64,000 nt of DNA from Pseudoxanthomonas suwonensis 11-1 (GCF_000185965.1 NC_014924.1:1736001-1800000); one strand, 5' to 3'. Positions 9,562 through 18,206 are shown, counted from the stretch's first letter. Notes: generated by a model from the sequence alone, not told the origin. Program-made: numbers and translations.

Positions 9562-10533
9562 ATGCCCCTGCATTCCCGTACTTCGCACGCCAGGCAGCTG
9601 CTGCGCATCAGCGGCGGCTCGCTGCTCCTGGCCCTGCTCGTGATCGGCGCCGGCATCGCCCCGGTCCACGCGCTCGACGACCGCATGACGCCGATCGACG
9701 TGCCGGCCCAGCCCAATGCGATCAAGCTGCCCACCGGTCCGCTGCCGGACGCGAAGAACGCCGAGGCCTGGCACAGCCAGTACGGCAGCGTGTTCGCGCG
9801 CAACGTCACCGAGGCCACCCTGACCCCGTTCCTGCCCGATCCGGCCAAGGCCACCGGCGCGGCGGTGATCGTCGCCCCGGGTGGCGGCTTCCGCTCGCTG
9901 TCGATGGAGAACGAGGGCTGGGACGTGGCCCGCGCGCTCAACGAGAAGGGCGTGGCCGCGTTCGTGCTCAAGTACCGCCTCAACCAGACCCCGGCCGACC
10001 TCGATGGCTTCGGCGAGTCGATCCGCACCATGCTCTCCGGTCCGCGTCCGCCGCGTGACCCGGGTGCCACCGATGCGGCGAAGATGCTGGCCCCGCAGCT
10101 GGCCGACGCCCGCGCCGCCTTCGCCCTGGTGCGCAGCCGCGCCAAGGAGTGGAACGTGGATCCGGACCGCATCGGCATGATCGGCTTCTCCGCCGGCGCG
10201 ATGCTGACCCTGACCACCGCCCTGCACGGCGAGGACGCCAAGCCGGCCTTCATCGGCAACATCTATGGCCCGATCACCACCTCGGACAACATCCCGGCCG
10301 ACGCGCCGCCGATGTTCGTGGCCCTGGCCGCCGACGACGGCCTGTTCAACAACCAGGGCTTCGGCCTGGTCGAGAGCTGGCAGAAGGCCGGCCGTCCGGT
10401 GGAGTTCCACTACTACGAGCAGGGTGGCCACGGCTTCGGCATGTACAAGAAGGAAACCACCAGCACCGGCTGGTTCGAAGCCTGGGCCGCGTGGCTGAAG
10501 ATGCACGGCTACCTGGACCGCAAGAAGTCCTGA
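9562..10533 (+). CDS. Secreted alpha/beta hydrolase (esterase, acetyl-xylan-esterase-like)
   Basis: A 323-residue protein with an N-terminal membrane/signal segment (about 15-38). The oxyanion-side motif VIVAPGGGF precedes the nucleophile elbow GFSAG (Ser210), and the catalytic His290 is in QGGHGFGMY. This arrangement is typical of dienelactone-hydrolase/acetyl-esterase-like proteins that remove acyl groups from hemicellulose. GGGAGACC precedes the ATG at 9562. Its divergent pairing with GH3 suggests co-regulated deacetylation and sugar release; the substrate is inferred from context. Confidence 0.85.
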   Translation: MPLHSRTSHARQLLRISGGSLLLALLVIGAGIAPVHALDDRMTPIDVPAQPNAIKLPTGPLPDAKNAEAWHSQYGSVFARNVTEATLTPFLPDPAKATGAAVIVAPGGGFRSLSMENEGWDVARALNEKGVAAFVLKYRLNQTPADLDGFGESIRTMLSGPRPPRDPGATDAAKMLAPQLADARAAFALVRSRAKEWNVDPDRIGMIGFSAGAMLTLTTALHGEDAKPAFIGNIYGPITTSDNIPADAPPMFVALAADDGLFNNQGFGLVESWQKAGRPVEFHYYEQGGHGFGMYKKETTSTGWFEAWAAWLKMHGYLDRKKS

Positions 10534-10551
10534 GCCCCTGGCCGGCGCGGG

Positions 10552-11412
10552 TCAGCGGTATGGCCCTGGCCCGCGCCACACCAGTTCGCCGAGGTGGTAC
10601 ACGTAGCGCACCGTGATCACCTCGCGCGCATCGCCGATACCGATCATCTCCGCCGAAGCCGGATCCAGCATCCGGCACTTGCTGGCACCACGCCGCAGCG
10701 CCACCTCGGCCGGACACACCATGTAATGCCGCGTCCCCGGTAGCGGGATCGCCACCTCGGTCATGCCCTGTTCGATCCAGTCGCGCAGCTTCTGCTCGCC
10801 GAGCAGTTCGTAGACCACCTGGTAGCCGCCGACATCCATGACCGGCTCGCTCTGGCCGACCTGGTCGCGCGAGCCGTTGTTGTTGGCCATGCCGCCGCTG
10901 CGCCCGTCGTCGAACGGTGCCACTTCCTCCTCGAGCAGGCCCGGCGGGCGACCGTTCCAGGGATGCGGCGACTGCGAGGGCGCGCTTGCCTGCCGCGCCG
11001 GACGCGAGGACGCCTGCGGCGACGGCTCGGATTCGACCGGCGGACGCGGCGGCTTCTTCTCGCGTGGCGGTTCCGGCTGTGGTTCGGGCTGGGCCGGCAG
11101 CAGCAGGCGGCGCGGATCGCGCAGCTCGTGCGCCTGCAGCTCGCGTGCCGGTGCGCTGTCGGAAGGCGAAGGCGCGGGCGCCGGCACGTCCGGCAGCGGC
11201 GGCCCCGGCTGCGGACGGCCAACAAAATCCACCCGGATCCGTCCACCGCTGGAGGAACCTTCCTGGTTGCTGACCACCGGCGGCGGCTTGGCCAGCATCA
11301 GCAGCACCACCATCAGCACATGCAGGACAAGGCTGGCCAGCGCCGCCAGCCAGGGCTGGAGACGGTCGATGCGCGGTTCGGCCGACGGTGGGGGCGTCGC
11401 TGGAAGGTTCAT
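10552..11412 (-). CDS. TonB-like proline-rich membrane-anchored protein
   Basis: A 286-residue protein with one N-terminal membrane helix (about 24-42) and a long Pro/Glu-rich periplasmic spacer (about 60-150) as in TonB. A compact C-terminal domain (about 190-286) contains YELLGEQKLRDWIEQG and two cysteines (CPAEVALRRGASKC). It lacks an obvious canonical TonB C-terminal YP motif, so it may be an accessory TonB-like envelope protein rather than TonB. No exbB/exbD is adjacent. It converges on the esterase gene with an 18-bp gap. Confidence 0.65.
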   Translation of the reverse strand: MNLPATPPPSAEPRIDRLQPWLAALASLVLHVLMVVLLMLAKPPPVVSNQEGSSSGGRIRVDFVGRPQPGPPLPDVPAPAPSPSDSAPARELQAHELRDPRRLLLPAQPEPQPEPPREKKPPRPPVESEPSPQASSRPARQASAPSQSPHPWNGRPPGLLEEEVAPFDDGRSGGMANNNGSRDQVGQSEPVMDVGGYQVVYELLGEQKLRDWIEQGMTEVAIPLPGTRHYMVCPAEVALRRGASKCRMLDPASAEMIGIGDAREVITVRYVYHLGELVWRGPGPYR

Positions 11413-11602
11413 GCCGCCGCGGGGGCGTGGTACGGACTGGCCCGCATGCGGGGAAACCGGACGTCCAAGGGAATGCGCATCCTAACGCCTGCGCCCTGCC
11501 CTGCGCCGCGGATCCATGGTGCTATTCACCTGCGGCATGCAGCGCCGCCCACGGATGCTATGGTCGCGCCGCGTTGTCCGCCCTCCTGCAGGAAGCCGAC
11601 CG

Positions 11603-12901
11603 ATGCCCAGCCCGCGCCTGTTGCTGTTGCCAGTACTGCTCCTTGCCACGCACGCGCCGATGGCCCGCGCCGCGCCCGATCCGGAGAGCGCCGCCTGGGT
11701 GTTCGGCGAGGCCCGCCGCCTGTGCGAGGCCGATGGCGGCGCGCTCTGGGGGCGCTCGCTGTGCGGGCCGATGATGATCGTGGACCCGGCCGATCGCGGC
11801 ATCGTTGCCAGCGAAGCCGACGCGGGCGGGGTGCTGGTCGCCGCCGGAGCGGTGTACACCGGCACCCTGCCGCGCGAGGCGATGCTCGCCAACACCGCGA
11901 CCGAATGGTCGGGCACCCGCTGGACCCAGCTGGTCTGGCCGCTGCCGCAGGAACCGGCCCTGCTGCGGGCGATGCTGGTCCATGAGCTGTTCCACCGCAT
12001 CCAGGCCGGGCTTGGCCTGGACCGCAGCGAGGCCGGCAACCGCCACCTCGACACCCAGCACGGCCGCTACCTGCTGCAACTGGAGTGGCGCGCCCTGGCG
12101 CGGGCGCTGATGGCCGACGACACCACCGCCTTGCGCAGCCACGCCGCCGATGCGCTGGCCTTCCGCGAGGCTCGCCGGCGCCTGTTCCCCGCAGCGGCGC
12201 GCGAGGAGGCGCAGCTGGAGATCAACGAGGGCCTGGCCGAGTACACCGGCGTGCGCATCGGACTGGCCCACGATGAGCAGCGGCGCGCCTATGGCGTGTA
12301 CGCGCTCGCCCGCTTCCTCGACGCCCCCAGCTTCGTGCGCTCGTTCGCCTATGCCAGCGGCCCGGCCTACGGCCTGCTGCTGGACCGCGCCAACCCTGGC
12401 TGGCGTGGCCAGCTCGGTGCAGAGGCCGACCTTGGCCGCATGCTCGCCACCGCCCTGGACATCGACCTCGACGCCGCGCCCGGGCTGGCCGCGCGCGAGC
12501 GCCGTTACGACCCGGACGGCCAGCTGCAGGCCGCCGAGGATGCGCGGGAACGACAACGCCAGGCGCGGCTATCCGCGTGGCGACGCGACCTCGTCGAAGG
12601 GCCGGCCCTGGTCCTGCCGCTGCAGGCCACCGGCTTCCAGTTCAATCCGCAAACCCTGGCGGCACTGGACGGCATCGGCACGGTCTACCCGGTCCTGCGC
12701 CTGACCGACCGCTGGGGCGAGCTGCAGGTCGACGGCGGCGCGGCCCTGGTCCACGCCGACCGCAAGCGCGCGGTGGTCGCCCTGCCACCCGGAGGCGACG
12801 GCCTGCGCGGCGAAGGCTGGACGCTGTCGCTCAAGCCCGGCTGGAAGCTGGTGCCCGGCGAGCGCAAGGGCGACCTCACCCTGTCCGCTCCGGCGCCCTG
12901 A
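11603..12901 (+). CDS. Secreted HExxH metallopeptidase-like protein
   Basis: A 432-residue exported protein with signal peptide (about 1-22, ending ARAA). It shows a zinc-protease-type helix HELFH (H127, E128, H131) and a downstream ligand candidate Glu209 in EINEGLAEYTG, the gluzincin arrangement. The C-terminal 120 residues look like a beta domain (LQATGFQFNPQTLAALDG). The ATG at 11603 gives a clean signal peptide; the frame is open upstream without coding character. Family name and substrate are not recognised; peptidase activity is inferred from the motif. Confidence 0.7.
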   Translation: MPSPRLLLLPVLLLATHAPMARAAPDPESAAWVFGEARRLCEADGGALWGRSLCGPMMIVDPADRGIVASEADAGGVLVAAGAVYTGTLPREAMLANTATEWSGTRWTQLVWPLPQEPALLRAMLVHELFHRIQAGLGLDRSEAGNRHLDTQHGRYLLQLEWRALARALMADDTTALRSHAADALAFREARRRLFPAAAREEAQLEINEGLAEYTGVRIGLAHDEQRRAYGVYALARFLDAPSFVRSFAYASGPAYGLLLDRANPGWRGQLGAEADLGRMLATALDIDLDAAPGLAARERRYDPDGQLQAAEDARERQRQARLSAWRRDLVEGPALVLPLQATGFQFNPQTLAALDGIGTVYPVLRLTDRWGELQVDGGAALVHADRKRAVVALPPGGDGLRGEGWTLSLKPGWKLVPGERKGDLTLSAPAP

Positions 12902-12902
12902 C

Positions 12903-13151
12903 TTACCAGCGGCTGCGCTTCATCCCCGCCGGCATCGCGCCCTGCGGCAGCTTGCGCGTGGCCACCGCCACGATCACGGCGCTGGACAGCAGGGTGCCGA
13001 CCACCAGGCCGGTGATGGCGAGCAGGCCGCGGGTGGAGACACTGGCCCTGGCACGCAGCGAGGCGCGGCCCACGCGCACGCGCAGCGCGGCGGTATGGAT
13101 ATCGCTGGACGGGCGGGCGGTGGCTTCGTGGCGCTGGAGCTCGTGGGCCAT
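12903..13151 (-). CDS. Small single-pass membrane protein
   Basis: An 82-residue protein with a charged N-terminal half, one predicted membrane helix (about 43-66, GLLAITGLVVGTLLSSAVIV) and a short basic C-terminal tail. It ends one base from the convergent metallopeptidase-like gene. No family is recognised. An alternative is that it is a spurious frame, but a clean membrane segment flanked by charged residues supports it. Confidence 0.55.
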   Translation of the reverse strand: MAHELQRHEATARPSSDIHTAALRVRVGRASLRARASVSTRGLLAITGLVVGTLLSSAVIVAVATRKLPQGAMPAGMKRSRW

Positions 13152-13218
13152 GGTGTCGTTCCTGTAGAGGGGAGCTGGAATGTTGGGCGCGGCGACGTGA
13201 AAGCTGCGCGCGGCACCA

Positions 13219-13309
13219 CCTCGACCACCACCTCGACCACCGCCTCGACCACCGCCTCGACCACCGCCTCGACCACGGCCTCGACCACGGCCTCGACCAC
13301 GGCCTCACC
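13219..13309. repeat. 12-bp tandem repeat
   Basis: Seven full head-to-tail units of CCTCGACCACCR/CCTCGACCACGG (13219-13302) plus a partial unit lie between the small membrane protein and the ROK-like gene, upstream of both. Variation is graded: the last bases change CCA to CCG to CGG across the array. The period of 12 keeps reading frames open, giving a Ser-Thr-Thr-Ala run on one strand and a Val-Glu-Ala-Val run on the other. I treat it as non-coding. Confidence 0.85.
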
Positions 13310-13340
13310 GCGCTGCATCCAGCATGGGCCAAGCCCACGC

Positions 13341-14408
13341 ATGGACCCGCACATGGCCCGCACCCGCCGCCCTGCCCGACCCGACGACCGTGGCCGCCAC
13401 GCCGCGGTGCACCTGCCCGACCTGGATATCGACGGCTACAGCCTGTCGGTGCCGGATCCGGAGGCCGAGGGCTTCATCGGTGACCGTGCCAGCCAGACCG
13501 CGTTCCGTGGCCTGGTCGATGCCGCACGCGAACACCATCTCACCGCCAGGGATCCCTTCGGCCGCAAGCCCTCGCGCGAACTGAAGAAGGAGCAGATCGA
13601 CCTGGTCCTGGTCCGCGGCGGCCTCGATGCCTCGCACGCCATGCACCTGGCCGTGGAGGAATACGCGCGCCAGCTCTGCTACGTGGTCCAGGTGTTCATG
13701 GCCCAGCCCGGGTGGAAAGGCGTGGAGCGCATCGTGCTTGGTGGCGGCTTCCCCGAGCACCAGACCGGCGGGCTGGCCATGCGCCGCGCCATCCGCCTGC
13801 TGGAGCTGGCCGATACCGGCGTCAGCCTGCTGCCACTGCGCCATGATCCGGACGAAGGCGGCCTGCTCGGCTGGTCGCCGCTGCTGCCGCAGGAACTGCA
13901 GCGCTACGACGCGTTCCTGGCCGTGGACATCGGCGGCACCAAGCTGCGCTGCGGCATCGTCGAGCATCGCCTGCGCCGCGATCCGACCGGCGGCCGCGGC
14001 CGGGTGCTGGAAAGCATGGTCTGGCGCCACAAGACCGACCATCCCGACCGCGAGGGCGCGGTGCGGCGCACGGCGGCAATGCTCAACGGCCTGGCTGCGC
14101 TGGCGCGCACGATGGGCCTGAAGCTGGCGCCGTTCGTGGGCATCGCCTGCCCCGGCACCATCGAACCGGACGGCTCGATCTCCGCCGGCGCGCAGAACCT
14201 GCCCGGCAACTGGGAGCGTCCTTTCCACCTGCCCGACGCGCTGGCCAGCTACCTGGAGCCGATCGATGGCCGCGCGCCGACGGTGGTGATGCATAACGAC
14301 GCCGTGGTCCAGGGCCTCAGCGAGCTGGACCGGATGACCGACGTTCGCCGCTGGGGCGTGCTGACCATCGGTACCGGGCTGGGCAACGCCACCTACAGCA
14401 CGCGCTGA
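13341..14408 (+). CDS. ROK-like sugar kinase with permuted lobes
   Basis: A 355-residue ROK-family-like protein. The ATP-binding lobe is C-terminal: FLAVDIGGTKLRCGI (about 190-204), the substrate-side GIACPGT, HNDAVVQ and, almost at the terminus, VLTIGTGLGN. The lobe that normally follows this, with the IVLGGG turn, is instead N-terminal (ERIVLGGGFPEHQTGG at about 131-146, then GGLLGWSPL). In ordinary ROK kinases the order is reversed. A glucokinase-type role is plausible but unproven. Start choice is weak: ATGs at 13341 and 13353 are both in frame and neither has a strong ribosome site. Confidence 0.7.
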   Translation: MDPHMARTRRPARPDDRGRHAAVHLPDLDIDGYSLSVPDPEAEGFIGDRASQTAFRGLVDAAREHHLTARDPFGRKPSRELKKEQIDLVLVRGGLDASHAMHLAVEEYARQLCYVVQVFMAQPGWKGVERIVLGGGFPEHQTGGLAMRRAIRLLELADTGVSLLPLRHDPDEGGLLGWSPLLPQELQRYDAFLAVDIGGTKLRCGIVEHRLRRDPTGGRGRVLESMVWRHKTDHPDREGAVRRTAAMLNGLAALARTMGLKLAPFVGIACPGTIEPDGSISAGAQNLPGNWERPFHLPDALASYLEPIDGRAPTVVMHNDAVVQGLSELDRMTDVRRWGVLTIGTGLGNATYSTR

Positions 14409-14410
14409 GC

Positions 14411-14755
14411 GTAGCCCGGACAAGGCCGCAGGCCGTATCCGGGGATGGCCTTCGCGGCCACACTTCTGCGACTCATAACCAGGCCCCGGGTGCGCTTCGC
14501 TTACCCGGGCTACAAGAACCGTAGCCCGGATAAGGCCGAAGGCAGCATCCGGGGATGCTGCCCGGGGCCGCATTCCTGCAACTCGCAAGCGAACCCCGGG
14601 TGCGCTTCGCTTACCCGGGCTACAAGAACCGTAGCCCGGATAAGGCCGCAAGGCCGCATCCGGGGACGCTGCCCGGGGCCGCATTCCTGCAACTCGCAAG
14701 CGAACCCCGGGTGCGCTTCGCTTACCCGGGCTACAAGGACGTAGCCCGGACGAGC
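14411..14755. repeat. 110-bp tandem array of GTAGCCCGG palindromic elements
   Basis: Three consecutive units with exact 110-bp period (starting 14411, 14521, 14631) and a truncated fourth (14741) fill the gap between the convergent ROK-like and GH5 genes. Each unit starts GTAGCCCGGAYAAGGCCG and ends with its inverted partner TTACCCGGGCTAC, so each can form a long stem. Single elements of the same type lie at 1183-1213 and 63049-63160. The location between convergent genes suits a terminator or mRNA-stabilising role. Confidence 0.9.
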
Positions 14756-14756
14756 T

Positions 14757-15776
14757 TTACGGCTTCGGCGGAATCACCGCCTCCAGCAGCGGCTGCACCC
14801 ACTTCTCGCGTTCGAAGTCGTACAGCACGAAGTCGCTGGAGAACTGCCAGTACAGGTGGGCGAAGCCGCGCTTCTCCGCGGCCCGGGCCACGGTCCGGGT
14901 CCAGTACACCCGGTCCTCCATCGGCGCCTTGTCGTAGGCGCCGTATTCGCCCAGCAGGATCGGCCGGTCATGCTTGCGCGACCACGCCTTGACCTTGTCG
15001 AAGTCGCTTTCGATCTTCGCCACCTGCCCTGGCGTGTTGAAGCGCACGCCGGTCTTCTCCGAGAACTGCGGCTCCACCCAGCTCGCGCCCTGGTGGGTGA
15101 AGGCGAACGGCTCGTAGTAGTGGAAGGTCACGATCAGGTGCCTGTCGTCCTCCGGCAGCTGCAGCGTGTCCAGCTCCTCGAGGTTGTTCCAGCGGGTCGG
15201 GCCGACCACCACGTTGCGGGTGGGATTGGTCCTGCGCACCACCTCCAGCAGCTTCGCGAACAGCCCGTTCCAGGCCTTGGCATCGAGTGCGCCGTGCGGC
15301 TCGTTGAGCAGTTCGAACACCACCTGGTCCGGCTGGCCGGCATAGCGCTCGCCCAGCTGGGTCCAGACCTGCTCCAGCTTCACCTCGCAGGCCGGCACGT
15401 CCTTCACGCAGTCGTTGAAGTCGTGCACGTCCAGGATCACCTGCAGGCCATTGCCCGTGCCCCAGCCGATCACCTGGTCCAGCTTGGCCAGCCATTGCGG
15501 ATCGAGCCGGTTGGCCTCGTCCAGGTGCGGGAAGGTGAACAGCGCCACGCGCACCGTGCCGAAGCCGGCCTCGCGGATCTTCGCGAAATGCTCCTCGCGG
15601 TAATTGCCCTGCTCGCCCGCCTTCCAGTACGGGTCGTAGCCCAGCACGTTGACCCCGGCTCCCATGCGCGCGACCTGGTCAGCGGCGGACAGCGGCCTGG
15701 GATCGGCGGCCATGGCGTTGGGCAGCAGCGCCATCAGGCCCAGGCAGAGCCCGGCAAGCAAGGTGGTTCTGGACAT
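14757..15776 (-). CDS. GH5 family endoglucanase-like glycoside hydrolase
   Basis: A 339-residue secreted TIM-barrel hydrolase of family GH5. Signal peptide about 1-23 (ending AMAA). The acid/base glutamate is Glu159 in LLNEPHG and the nucleophile is Glu277 in LLGEYGAYD; VRVALF, ILDVHDFND and HYYEPFAFTHQG are other family strands. Expected to cleave beta-1,4-glucan or related polysaccharide outside the inner membrane. The gene ends against the 110-bp repeat array. The exact substrate cannot be read from sequence. Confidence 0.93.
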   Translation of the reverse strand: MSRTTLLAGLCLGLMALLPNAMAADPRPLSAADQVARMGAGVNVLGYDPYWKAGEQGNYREEHFAKIREAGFGTVRVALFTFPHLDEANRLDPQWLAKLDQVIGWGTGNGLQVILDVHDFNDCVKDVPACEVKLEQVWTQLGERYAGQPDQVVFELLNEPHGALDAKAWNGLFAKLLEVVRRTNPTRNVVVGPTRWNNLEELDTLQLPEDDRHLIVTFHYYEPFAFTHQGASWVEPQFSEKTGVRFNTPGQVAKIESDFDKVKAWSRKHDRPILLGEYGAYDKAPMEDRVYWTRTVARAAEKRGFAHLYWQFSSDFVLYDFEREKWVQPLLEAVIPPKP

Positions 15777-15869
15777 GCGACTTCCCTCATGACGTCATCC
15801 ATGGGCGTGTGCCCGTTGGACGGCAACCATAGCAGCCGCTTCGCGGGCGCGCAGGCCCGCGGCCAAGGT

Positions 15870-16298
15870 TCAACGCACGCGCCCAGGTGGCGAGTAATCG
15901 ACCATGCGCAGGGTCCGGTCCTCGATGTCGCCAACGAACCGGCCGTGCCCGGCTGCGGTGGCACGCTTGATCGCCGCCCATTCCGGATCGGCCATGAAAC
16001 GCGCCCAACTGGCCTGCATCGTCGCCTCGTCCGGCCAGCGCAGCAGGTAGACGAACTCCGGTCCATCCTCCGAACGCGACTCCCACATCGCCACGATGTC
16101 GAAACCATGCCCGGCCATCAGCCGCGCGGCGTGGTCGCGGAAGCGCTCGTGGAAGGCGATCCGGGTCTGGTCGTAGATACGGTAGATGCGCAGCTGGTGG
16201 ATGGGGCCGTCCTGCCGCACCGGATCGGCGGCGATGGCGGGTGCGGCGGCAAGGGCGCCGAGCGCGAGGCACGCGGCAAGAGCGGTTGTCCGGAACAT
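15870..16298 (-). CDS. Exported NIPSNAP family protein
   Basis: A 142-residue protein with signal peptide (about 1-23, ALGALAAAPAIAA). Its single NIPSNAP-type ferredoxin-like domain shows HQLRIYRIYD, AFHERFRDHAARLM and FVYLLRWPDEATM. The ATG at 16298 has AGGAAC upstream and gives the signal peptide; the frame stays open further upstream without family sequence. NIPSNAP proteins have no agreed enzymatic role. It is transcribed with the same orientation as the GH5 gene, 93 bp ahead of it. Confidence 0.85.
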   Translation of the reverse strand: MFRTTALAACLALGALAAAPAIAADPVRQDGPIHQLRIYRIYDQTRIAFHERFRDHAARLMAGHGFDIVAMWESRSEDGPEFVYLLRWPDEATMQASWARFMADPEWAAIKRATAAGHGRFVGDIEDRTLRMVDYSPPGRVR

Positions 16299-16503
16299 GC
16301 GGAGGTTCCTGCGGGGAGCTCGTTGAGTTCCGACAGGTCGCGGGCGAGGCGGTTCCCGGGCAGGCGCGACGCGGGTCACGATCCAGGGGATTCGCGGGCA
16401 GCGCTCGACCTACTCCCCAGCCTTCCGCCACCCTGCCAGACGCCATCCGCAGGTCGCTTCCGATCACGCCTGGACCTGAGTCCACATGGGCGGGGCCGGC
16501 GCG

Positions 16504-16944
16504 CTATCCCTCCCCGTACAGCGCCGGTCCCGCCTCGCGCATGAAGATGCCCAGGGTCACCGGGCCTACGCCGCGGAACGCCAGCAGGCGCCGCTCGAAG
16601 TCGGCGCGGTCGCGGGAGGCCTCGAACACGCCGAGGATCCGTCCGTCGTACTCGTCCACCAGGGTGCGGCACAGCTGCGACAGCCGGGTGGCGGTGGATT
16701 CGTCGTAGCGGCGGTAGCCGCCCTCGCCCAGCATCCGCACCAGCTGGGCGTGGCTGCAGGCGCACAGGCGCGCAGGGGTATCGCGGCCATGCTGGCGCAC
16801 GATCACTTCCCAGGTGCGCGCTGCCAGCGCCTGGCTAATGCGGTTGCCGAACAGGAACGACGCCAGGAACCAGGCGAACAGCGAGGCCTCGTCGCCGGCC
16901 TGCACCTCGAAGCCAAGGTCCCGTGGCAGCAGTTCCCGGCGCAC
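16504..16944 (-). CDS. HhH-GPD-like DNA repair-type protein
   Basis: A 146-residue helical protein ending with a helix-hairpin-helix segment, LLAFRGVGPVTLGIFMREAG, as in EndoIII/AlkA-type glycosylases. The catalytic lysine and Fe-S cysteines of full-length Nth are not apparent, so it may be a structural or reduced relative. The GTG start at 16944 lies one base after the TGA of the DUF6151 gene (TGACGTG), indicating coupling. Function as a glycosylase is inference. Confidence 0.6.
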   Translation of the reverse strand: MRRELLPRDLGFEVQAGDEASLFAWFLASFLFGNRISQALAARTWEVIVRQHGRDTPARLCACSHAQLVRMLGEGGYRRYDESTATRLSQLCRTLVDEYDGRILGVFEASRDRADFERRLLAFRGVGPVTLGIFMREAGPALYGEG

Positions 16945-16945
16945 G

Positions 16946-17509
16946 TCAGTGCTCGGGCATCGGGATCCGCTCGGGCTCGCGGATCGGCTTGCCGTTCTCG
17001 TCGAAGAACGGGGAGCCGCGGTCCTTGCGCAGGCGGCCGCCAAGGACCCCGATGCCGACTTTCAGCAGCACCCCGGTCAGGGCGATATGCGAACCGCGGA
17101 CCGGGCCGTGCGCGGATTCCGTATTGGCCACCGCCCGCCCTTCCGGACCGACCAGCTTCTGCACATCCGCGCCATTGGCGATGCAGGCCATGGGTATGCC
17201 GACGTACTGCAGGTCGGGCGTGGGCGCGGTGCTGGCCAGCGGCGTCCGGCAGCAGCTGGCATACCAGCGCACCACCCGCTTGCTTAGACTGATGCAGGCC
17301 ACCTGGTCCTTGCCTTGGGTGATGCGCATGCGCGAAGGCTTGGCAGCGAGGATATCGGTGCCGCCCTGGGCATCGAGCAGTCCCGGCGTGCCCAGCCACT
17401 GGGCGAAGGCCTGGCAGTAGCGGCAGTAGCAGGTCACGCGCGCATAGGCGCCGCGGTCGTCGATCTCGCCCTGCACTGTTCCGCAACGGCACTGGATCCT
17501 TACGGTCAT
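16946..17509 (-). CDS. DUF6151 / GFA-like zinc-binding protein
   Basis: A 187-residue protein resembling glutathione-dependent formaldehyde-activating (GFA) proteins. N-terminal CRCGTVQG and CYCRYCQAF supply the zinc-type cysteines, and a third Cys pair is in RWYASCCRTPL. The start MTVRIQC at 17509 puts the first cysteine pair at the normal N-terminal position. It heads a two-gene unit with the HhH protein. Annotated elsewhere as DUF6151, so no reaction is claimed. Confidence 0.75.
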   Translation of the reverse strand: MTVRIQCRCGTVQGEIDDRGAYARVTCYCRYCQAFAQWLGTPGLLDAQGGTDILAAKPSRMRITQGKDQVACISLSKRVVRWYASCCRTPLASTAPTPDLQYVGIPMACIANGADVQKLVGPEGRAVANTESAHGPVRGSHIALTGVLLKVGIGVLGGRLRKDRGSPFFDENGKPIREPERIPMPEH

Positions 17510-17594
17510 CCACTTCCCCTTGGTCGAACCGGAGCGCACGGTCCATCCGTGCGCCCCCATTCTGGCACCAGCGGCAGCGGCTTGGGTGCGGCGA

Positions 17595-18206
17595 TCAGGC
17601 CTTGGCGCGATCGCTTGCGCGCTCGACCCGGAAGTCGATCGGCTTGTAGCTGAAGTTGTTGGACTGGCCCGCCGAGCAGGCGGTCATCGCCACCACCAGC
17701 GGCATCTCCGCACGCAGGCGTACGTGGTCGCCGGCCCTGCTCAGCGGCGGCAGCACCGCGATCTTCCCCTCGGCATCGACCGCCACGTGCATGAATATGT
17801 TGAACGCCACCGGCACCCGGTCGCGGTTGATGCCCCAGGGCGCCAACGCCCTGGCCAGGTTGCCTTCGCAACCCGGACGGCCCTCCTCCTCGCCGTAGAG
17901 CTTCTCGAACATCTCCTTCGAGCACGGCGTCAGGGTGAAGTCGTGGCGGCCGCAGGTGTCCTCGATGATGGTGAACATCGGGCGGCTGCGGTTGGAGTAC
18001 AGCGTGTCGCCGGTAGTGAGCCACAGCTTGGAGGCGTAGTCGATGCTGCGGCCCGAGGACAGGTATTCGTCCAGGTCCTCGCGGTTGAACGCGGTCAGGT
18101 CACTGACCTGCTGCCCCATCGGATCGATCACCACCAGCTCGTCGCCGGCCTCCAGCTCCACCGCATGGCCGGAGCACGGCTGGATACGCACGGTTCCTTC
18201 GCACAT
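17595..18206 (-). CDS. DUF1989 (urea carboxylase-associated) family protein
   Basis: A 203-residue single-domain protein of the DUF1989 family named for linkage to urea carboxylase. Recognisable blocks are LEAGDELVVIDPMGQQVSDLTAFNR (split here for length: residues about 18-42), SIDYASKLWLTTGDTLYSN, TLTPCSKEMFEKLYG and the NIFMHV strand. Its ATG overlaps the stop of the YqcI/YcgG gene (TGATG at 18204-18208), so the two are coupled. No urea carboxylase or amidolyase gene is in the window, so it works outside that pathway here. Confidence 0.85.
   Translation of the reverse strand: MCEGTVRIQPCSGHAVELEAGDELVVIDPMGQQVSDLTAFNREDLDEYLSSGRSIDYASKLWLTTGDTLYSNRSRPMFTIIEDTCGRHDFTLTPCSKEMFEKLYGEEEGRPGCEGNLARALAPWGINRDRVPVAFNIFMHVAVDAEGKIAVLPPLSRAGDHVRLRAEMPLVVAMTACSAGQSNNFSYKPIDFRVERASDRAKA

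Noticed and set aside
13095-13340. Extended N-terminus of the ROK-like gene through the 12-bp repeats
   Set aside because: It would add a Ser-Thr-Thr-Ala repeat of low complexity and overlap the divergent membrane-protein gene start; ATG 13341 is more plausible.
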